Positions 6,538 to 9,871 of a DNA stretch of 9,871 nucleotides are shown in pieces. The notes under the pieces are model-generated. The model was given only the letters and a program-made list of their open reading frames with translations. It did not search any database and was not told the origin of the DNA. Made by a program: the position numbers and the translations under genes. This DNA comes from an uncultured Lactobacillaceae bacterium (GTDB lineage Bacteria; Bacillota; Bacilli; Lactobacillales; Lactobacillaceae), in assembly GCA_934216625.1 (NCBI GenBank), contig CAKQCC010000024.1, positions 1 to 9,871 of the forward strand, given 5' to 3'. How positions within the stretch are numbered: the first letter of the stretch is position 1; the number at the start of each line of letters is the position of its first letter.

Positions 6538-7539
6538 ATGCGAAAACAAAAGGTAACGATTTATGACGTTGCGCATCAAGCTAAAGTTTCAATGGCAACG
6601 GTCTCACGGGTGGTTAACGGTAATTCAAACGTAAAATCGCAGACTCGGGAAAAAGTTTTAAAAGTAATTAACCACTTAAATTATCACCCGAACGCGGTCG
6701 CACGAGGACTAGCGAGTAAAAAAACCACAACGGTGGGGGTCATTATCCCGAACGTTACCGACGTTTATTTTGCGGAGTTGGCACTCGGAATTGATGATAT
6801 CGCCGAAATGTATAAATATAACATTATTTTAGCCAATTCTGATGATAACGGGAAAAAAGAAGTTCACGTGTTGAATACGCTTCTGACCAAACAGGTTGAC
6901 GGAATTATTTTCATGGGGAACGAGATTACGGACGACCTCAGGAGCCGTTTTCAACGGGCTAAAATTCCAATCGTGTTGGCGGGATCAATTGATTCTCAGC
7001 AAACGGAGCCTAGCGTTAATATTGACTACCGAAAAGCGACTTATTCGGTGGTGAGTCATTTAATTCACCGCGGCAACAAACGGATTGCTTTTATCACCGG
7101 TTCGCTTGGTCAGTCGATTAACGCTGATCATCGATTAGTCGGCTACCGAGAAGCATTGCAAAAAGCCCGGTTGACGTATAACCCGAAACTGGTGCTCACT
7201 ACGAACCGCTCTTATCAAGCTGGTTATTCACTTCGGGAACGTTTGATTAATTCCAACGTTTCGGCAGCGGTCGTTAGCAATGATGAATTGGCGGCGGGAG
7301 TCATGAACGGATTAACCGATTCAAAAGTTAAGATTCCGGATCAGTTTGAAATTGTCACCAGTGATGACACTAAGTTAGCTGAAATGACTCGACCGACCAT
7401 GTCTTCAATTACTCAGCCCCTTTATGATATCGGGGCGGTTGCGATGCGGCTTTTGACTAAGATCCTTAATCATCAATCGGTTGATTCACAAAACGTGTTG
7501 TTACCGTATGGTTTGATTAAGCGAAATTCAACTAAGTAA
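6538..7539 (+). CDS. ccpA: Catabolite control protein A (LacI family)
   Basis: This 333-residue DNA-binding regulator, with HPr phosphorylated on Ser46 as co-repressor, binds cre sites to repress or activate carbon-metabolism genes. The N-terminal LacI helix-turn-helix covers residues 6-27 (VTIYDVAHQAKVSMATVSRVVN). The hinge helix NAVARGLASKK at 52-62 has the minor-groove leucine L58. The core has VGVIIPNVTDVYFAELALGI and MYKYNIILANSD, both close to Bacillus CcpA. The signature YDIGAVAMRLLTK at 296-308, part of the HPr-contact face, distinguishes CcpA from sugar-specific LacI relatives. AAAGGA at 6523-6528 is the ribosome-binding site. In many lactobacilli ccpA is divergent from pepQ; here a YtxG/YtxH-like operon occupies the upstream side. 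No terminator follows before the yebC promoter. Confidence 0.97.
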   Translation: MRKQKVTIYDVAHQAKVSMATVSRVVNGNSNVKSQTREKVLKVINHLNYHPNAVARGLASKKTTTVGVIIPNVTDVYFAELALGIDDIAEMYKYNIILANSDDNGKKEVHVLNTLLTKQVDGIIFMGNEITDDLRSRFQRAKIPIVLAGSIDSQQTEPSVNIDYRKATYSVVSHLIHRGNKRIAFITGSLGQSINADHRLVGYREALQKARLTYNPKLVLTTNRSYQAGYSLRERLINSNVSAAVVSNDELAAGVMNGLTDSKVKIPDQFEIVTSDDTKLAEMTRPTMSSITQPLYDIGAVAMRLLTKILNHQSVDSQNVLLPYGLIKRNSTK

Positions 7540-7547
7540 TGGGCTTC

Positions 7548-7576
7548 TTGATAATAAAATTTGAGATTGCTATAAT
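7548..7576 (+). promoter_or_regulatory. Strong yebC promoter
   Basis: TTGATA (7548-7553, 5 of 6) and a perfect TATAAT (7571-7576) have the ideal 17-base spacing. A TG one base upstream of the -10 (7568-7569) makes it extended. It is the best housekeeping promoter in the window. Predicted transcription starts near 7583, giving a leader of about 44 bases with a possible hairpin (arms 7581-7589 and 7599-7606) just before the AGAGGAG ribosome-binding site at 7611-7617. Confidence 0.8.
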
Positions 7577-7626
7577 GATATCGTTTAATTAGATTAAGAT
7601 TAACGAAATGAGAGGAGTACGCGATA

Positions 7627-8361
7627 ATGTCAGGACATTCAAAATGGCATAATATTCAAGGTCGTAAAGGTGCTCAAGATAAAAAACGTGGTAAAATTTT
7701 CCAGAAACTATCCCGTAACTTATATCAAGCTGCTAAATCTGGGGATCCGGATCCGGCTAATAATCCAGATTTACGTCTTGAAATTAGTAAGGCGCATTCT
7801 CAGAACATGCCGAAACGGAACATTAAGCGAGCCATTGATAAAGCAACCGGTGCTGGTGGCCTTCATTTCGAACAGATTACGTACGAAGGCTATGGCCCAG
7901 GCGGTTCTGCGGTAATGGTGCTGGTCTTAACTGATAATAAAAACCGAACCGCAGCCGCAATTCGCTCGGCATTTAAGCATCACGGCGGTTCGCTAGGAAC
8001 CAGTGGATCGGTTTCGTACTTGTTTGATCGCAAGGGCTTAATTGTGATCTTACGGAAGGGCCTGGACGCCAGTGAAGATACGGTCTTGATGGACGCGCTG
8101 AACGCTGGTGCTGATGATATGAAGACTCATCCGGACCGTTTTGTGATCTTGACGGCACCTAACAGTTTAGCTAAGGTCCGAAACGCTTTGCGAAAGAAGT
8201 ATGATTTGGATACTGCCGAAATTAAGATGATTCCAAAGACCGTCACGACCGTTCCGGCTGATAAAGTTGATCAATATAAAGGATTACTGGATGAACTGAA
8301 CAGCAATGATGATGTTCAGGATATTTATCAGGCAGCCAAATTACCCGAAAACGTTAAGTAA
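7627..8361 (+). CDS. YebC/PmpR/TACO1 family protein
   Basis: This is a 244-residue cytoplasmic protein of full family length. It opens with the diagnostic [28 protein letters not shown] (residues 3-30). [16 protein letters not shown] and [25 protein letters not shown] follow, then the [18 protein letters not shown] segment, all standard for YebC. Members have been described as DNA-binding regulators (PmpR in Pseudomonas; a protease-gene regulator in Lactobacillus delbrueckii). The mitochondrial relative TACO1 and, more recently, bacterial YebC proteins act as translation factors that ease ribosome stalling at proline runs. Sequence alone does not decide between these roles. It is a single-gene unit with its own promoter and terminator, lying between ccpA and the competence operon. 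Confidence 0.95.
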   Translation: MSGHSKWHNIQGRKGAQDKKRGKIFQKLSRNLYQAAKSGDPDPANNPDLRLEISKAHSQNMPKRNIKRAIDKATGAGGLHFEQITYEGYGPGGSAVMVLVLTDNKNRTAAAIRSAFKHHGGSLGTSGSVSYLFDRKGLIVILRKGLDASEDTVLMDALNAGADDMKTHPDRFVILTAPNSLAKVRNALRKKYDLDTAEIKMIPKTVTTVPADKVDQYKGLLDELNSNDDVQDIYQAAKLPENVK

Positions 8362-8386
8362 ATAGTTAATTTAATTTAATAATTTA

Positions 8387-8423
8387 AATCCTCACGGATG
8401 ATTTCCGTGGGGATTTTATTTTT
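8387..8423 (+). terminator. Rho-independent terminator of yebC
   Basis: A 12-pair stem (AATCCTCACGGA at 8387-8398 with TCCGTGGGGATT at 8404-8415, one G-U pair) has a 5-base loop and is followed by a T-rich tract to about 8423. It separates yebC from comGA, so the competence operon must be transcribed from within 8424-8482. Confidence 0.92.
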
Positions 8424-8430
8424 GCCATTT

Positions 8431-8460
8431 TTTCGTTAAATTGATCAATTCCTTTCGTAA
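8431..8460 (+). promoter_or_regulatory. Candidate comG control region: TTTCGT repeats around a palindrome
   Basis: TTTCGTTAA at 8431-8439 and TTTCGTAA at 8453-8460 begin 22 bases apart, about two helical turns. Between them lies a perfect 12-base palindrome, AATTGATCAATT (8439-8450). No good housekeeping -10 follows at a suitable distance, and the streptococcal-type com-box TACGAATA is absent on the forward strand. The region may hold an alternative-sigma promoter or a regulator site. This is inference from position and symmetry. Confidence 0.35.
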
Positions 8461-8482
8461 TTAAGAATGACGGGAGTTGATT

Positions 8483-9454
8483 ATGATTCAAGTTAAAATT
8501 CGGTGGTTAAAGATAATTAAGGCCGGAATCAAGTTAAAAGCTTCTGATGTTTATTTACTGCCGTACGGAAAAAGTTATTTGGTTAAAATTCGGGCTCAAG
8601 ATCGACTGATTAATTATCACCGGTTGAAATTCAAAAACGGGATTCGGTTAATTAATTTTTGTAAGTTTTACGGTGGGATGAACATCAGTGAGCATCGACG
8701 TCCCCAGTTAGGAGCAATGCGGTTTAATTCCGATTATTCATTAAGGCTGTCGACCGTTGGTGATTATCAGCAACGTGAATCAATGGTAATTAGGATTATC
8801 AGTGACTTAAGTAGTCGGCGCTTGAATTTTTGGCTGCCGAGTCAGATCCAACGCATTACTAAATTGGCGACTGACCGCGGGCTAATTTTGTTTGCCGGAC
8901 CGACTGGTTCCGGAAAAACCACCACGATTTACTGGCTGGCTAAGCAATTAAGCCAGAAGTCAATGGTGATGACGATTGAAGACCCTGTTGAAATCAATGA
9001 ACCCAGCTTTTTACAGTTGCAGGTTAATCAAGCGGCTGGAATGGGGTACGAACAGCTGTTAAAGGTTGGGCTTCGTCACCGCCCAGACGTTTTTATCATT
9101 GGTGAAATTCGGGATCCTAAAACTGCTGAAGCCGCGATTCAAGCTGCTTTGAGTGGTCATTTAGTATTGAGTACGGTTCATGCTCAGTCGCCGCTTGGGG
9201 TGGTTGAACGAATGAGGCAACTGGGGGTTGACGACCGTTACCTTCGCCAGACGTTGACCGCGGTTGCCTACCAGCGGTTAATTCCTGATTACCGTAACCA
9301 ATTCGGGGCGTTACTGGCAATCTTGGACAGTAGTCAATTGTGGCCGCAGGAAGTTACTGATCATTCCCTTAAAGGTTGGAGGCGTAGTTTATTTGAATTG
9401 GTTAAGAATCAAAAAATTAGTCGAGAAACTTTGGCCAAGTATAAGAACGGATAA
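8483..9454 (+). CDS. comGA: ComGA, competence pseudopilus assembly ATPase
   Basis: This 323-residue secretion ATPase of the GspE/PilB family powers assembly of the transformation pseudopilus on the inner face of the membrane. It carries Walker A GPTGSGKT at 139-146 (K145), the Asp box TIEDPVE at 164-170, Walker B DVFIIGEIRD at 202-211 and the His box GHLVLSTVHA at 225-234. The short N-terminal domain (ASDVYLLPYG at 20-29) is the ComGA type, without the long N-terminal region of GspE. The zinc-binding CxxC pairs of GspE are absent, as there is a single cysteine at 60. An in-frame TTG at 8477 directly abuts GGGAG (8472-8476), so the ATG six bases after that site is the better start. All catalytic motifs are intact. 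Confidence 0.95.
   Translation: MIQVKIRWLKIIKAGIKLKASDVYLLPYGKSYLVKIRAQDRLINYHRLKFKNGIRLINFCKFYGGMNISEHRRPQLGAMRFNSDYSLRLSTVGDYQQRESMVIRIISDLSSRRLNFWLPSQIQRITKLATDRGLILFAGPTGSGKTTTIYWLAKQLSQKSMVMTIEDPVEINEPSFLQLQVNQAAGMGYEQLLKVGLRHRPDVFIIGEIRDPKTAEAAIQAALSGHLVLSTVHAQSPLGVVERMRQLGVDDRYLRQTLTAVAYQRLIPDYRNQFGALLAILDSSQLWPQEVTDHSLKGWRRSLFELVKNQKISRETLAKYKNG
9378..9395 (+). promoter_or_regulatory. Ribosome-binding site and TTG start that define comGB
   Basis: GGAGG at 9378-9382 lies inside comGA, ten bases before a TTG (9393-9395) in the +1 frame. No ATG or GTG start with a better site is seen in that frame between here and the conserved ComGB sequence. This makes it the probable comGB start, with a 62-base overlap with comGA. 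Confidence 0.65.
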
Positions 9455-9871
9455 TTTAAAAACCAACGACCAAATTAAAATTTTGGGGTTCATCAGTAAT
9501 TTTCTCAAAAATGGGTTTAGTCTTAACGAAGCCCTTGATTTTTATCAATCGGTGACCCCAAAACGGCAAGCTTCGGTTCAACGATTGAGGCATCGATTGT
9601 CATTTGGCGATAGCTTTGCGAACGCCATTCGACCTTTAATTAACGATAATCTTTATTATCAATTAAGAATTGCTGAATTACACGGCAATTTAGTGGCGGC
9701 TTTAGATGACGTTAGTAATTTTCTAAAAGTTAAGAAGCGTCAGCAGGATCGCATTCTGGGATTATTGACTTATCCCGCGTTTTTAGCGGTGCTTTTGGTT
9801 ACAATCATCACCGGGATCCATATTTTTATTTTGCCGCAGCTAGCGACGTTTAATCATACCCAAGCTCGTAG
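9393..9871 (+). CDS. comGB: ComGB, competence pseudopilus membrane platform protein, 5' part
   Basis: The frame is open to the right edge and shows the first 159 residues of a type II secretion F-domain (GspF/PilC-like) protein, the polytopic inner-membrane platform on which the ComGA ATPase acts. Recognisable features are ILGFISNFLKNGFSLNEALDFY near residues 31-52, the RLSFGDSFANAI helix, the ELHGNLVAALDDVSNFL segment, and the first membrane helix beginning LLTYPAFLAVLLVTIITGIHIFI. These match the first T2SF repeat. The N-terminus MNWLRIKKLVEKL is basic and plausible for the cytoplasmic side. The start was chosen as TTG at 9393 because of the GGAGG upstream; a shorter version could begin at the TTG of the ILG triplet near residue 31 but has no site. 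The gene continues beyond the window. Confidence 0.88.
   Translation, partial: MNWLRIKKLVEKLWPSIRTDNLKTNDQIKILGFISNFLKNGFSLNEALDFYQSVTPKRQASVQRLRHRLSFGDSFANAIRPLINDNLYYQLRIAELHGNLVAALDDVSNFLKVKKRQQDRILGLLTYPAFLAVLLVTIITGIHIFILPQLATFNHTQAR

Noticed and set aside
7741..7757. Tandem GGATCC units in yebC
   Set aside because: Two copies encode the conserved-position Asp-Pro-Asp-Pro stretch; too short to be a repeat element.
7670..8158. Open frames of 61-81 codons overlapping yebC in other frames
   Set aside because: They are shadows of a strongly conserved gene; their composition is unlike real proteins here.
8441..8469. Housekeeping promoter for comGA using TTGATC at 8441-8446
   Set aside because: At 16-18 base spacing no hexamer matches TATAAT in more than about three positions, and it would sit on the ribosome-binding site.
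8477..8482. TTG at 8477 as the comGA start
   Set aside because: It abuts the GGGAG at 8472-8476 with no spacing; the ATG at 8483 has a six-base spacer from the same site.
9117..9320. Leftward 67-codon open frame inside comGA
   Set aside because: It is antisense to the conserved Walker B and His-box coding region, with no start signals.
1..9871. CRISPR array, tRNA, insertion sequence, phage or defence system
   Set aside because: No spaced direct repeats, cloverleaf, transposase, terminal inverted repeats or defence-type domains were seen on either strand.

Overview
The window is ordinary low-to-mid GC Firmicutes chromosome and most likely comes from the family Lactobacillaceae; the genus cannot be fixed from the sequence. 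The evidence is the protein set (a CcpA almost word-for-word like the Bacillus/Lactobacillus regulator in its key motifs, YslB/DUF2507, YtxG/YtxH-like membrane proteins, ComGA/ComGB) and the gene order zapA-cvpA-mutS2-trxA followed further on by ccpA, yebC and comG. Genes are densely packed, with no gap over 130 bases and no tRNA, rRNA, CRISPR array, insertion sequence or phage gene.

Bases 1-3415 hold a rightward block: the 3' end of zapA (division-ring protein), cvpA (membrane protein), mutS2 (ribosome-collision/recombination ATPase) and trxA (thioredoxin). The first three are translationally coupled through short overlaps. trxA probably has its own promoter overlapping the mutS2 stop, and it ends in a hairpin terminator. 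Bases 3447-5511 alternate in direction: yslB leftward, rdgB (house-cleaning nucleotide pyrophosphatase) rightward, and an MscS-type channel leftward. rdgB and the channel gene overlap tail to tail by 7 bases with no terminator between them.

Bases 5546-7539 hold a two-gene envelope operon (DUF948/YtxG-like, then YtxH-like) leading into ccpA, the master regulator of carbon catabolite control. The channel gene and the envelope operon are divergent, and their predicted promoters share one -35 region. Bases 7548-8423 are a self-contained yebC unit with a strong promoter, a leader hairpin and a good terminator. From 8483 to the right edge the competence pseudopilus operon begins with comGA (assembly ATPase) and comGB (inner-membrane platform, cut by the window edge); comGB appears to start at a TTG inside comGA.

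I found no convincing undescribed multi-gene system. What deserves a second look is regulatory: the shared -35 at about 5570-5576, the paired TTTCGT repeats and perfect palindrome before comGA, the leader hairpins before ccpA and yebC, and the histidine-rich tail of the YtxH-like protein.
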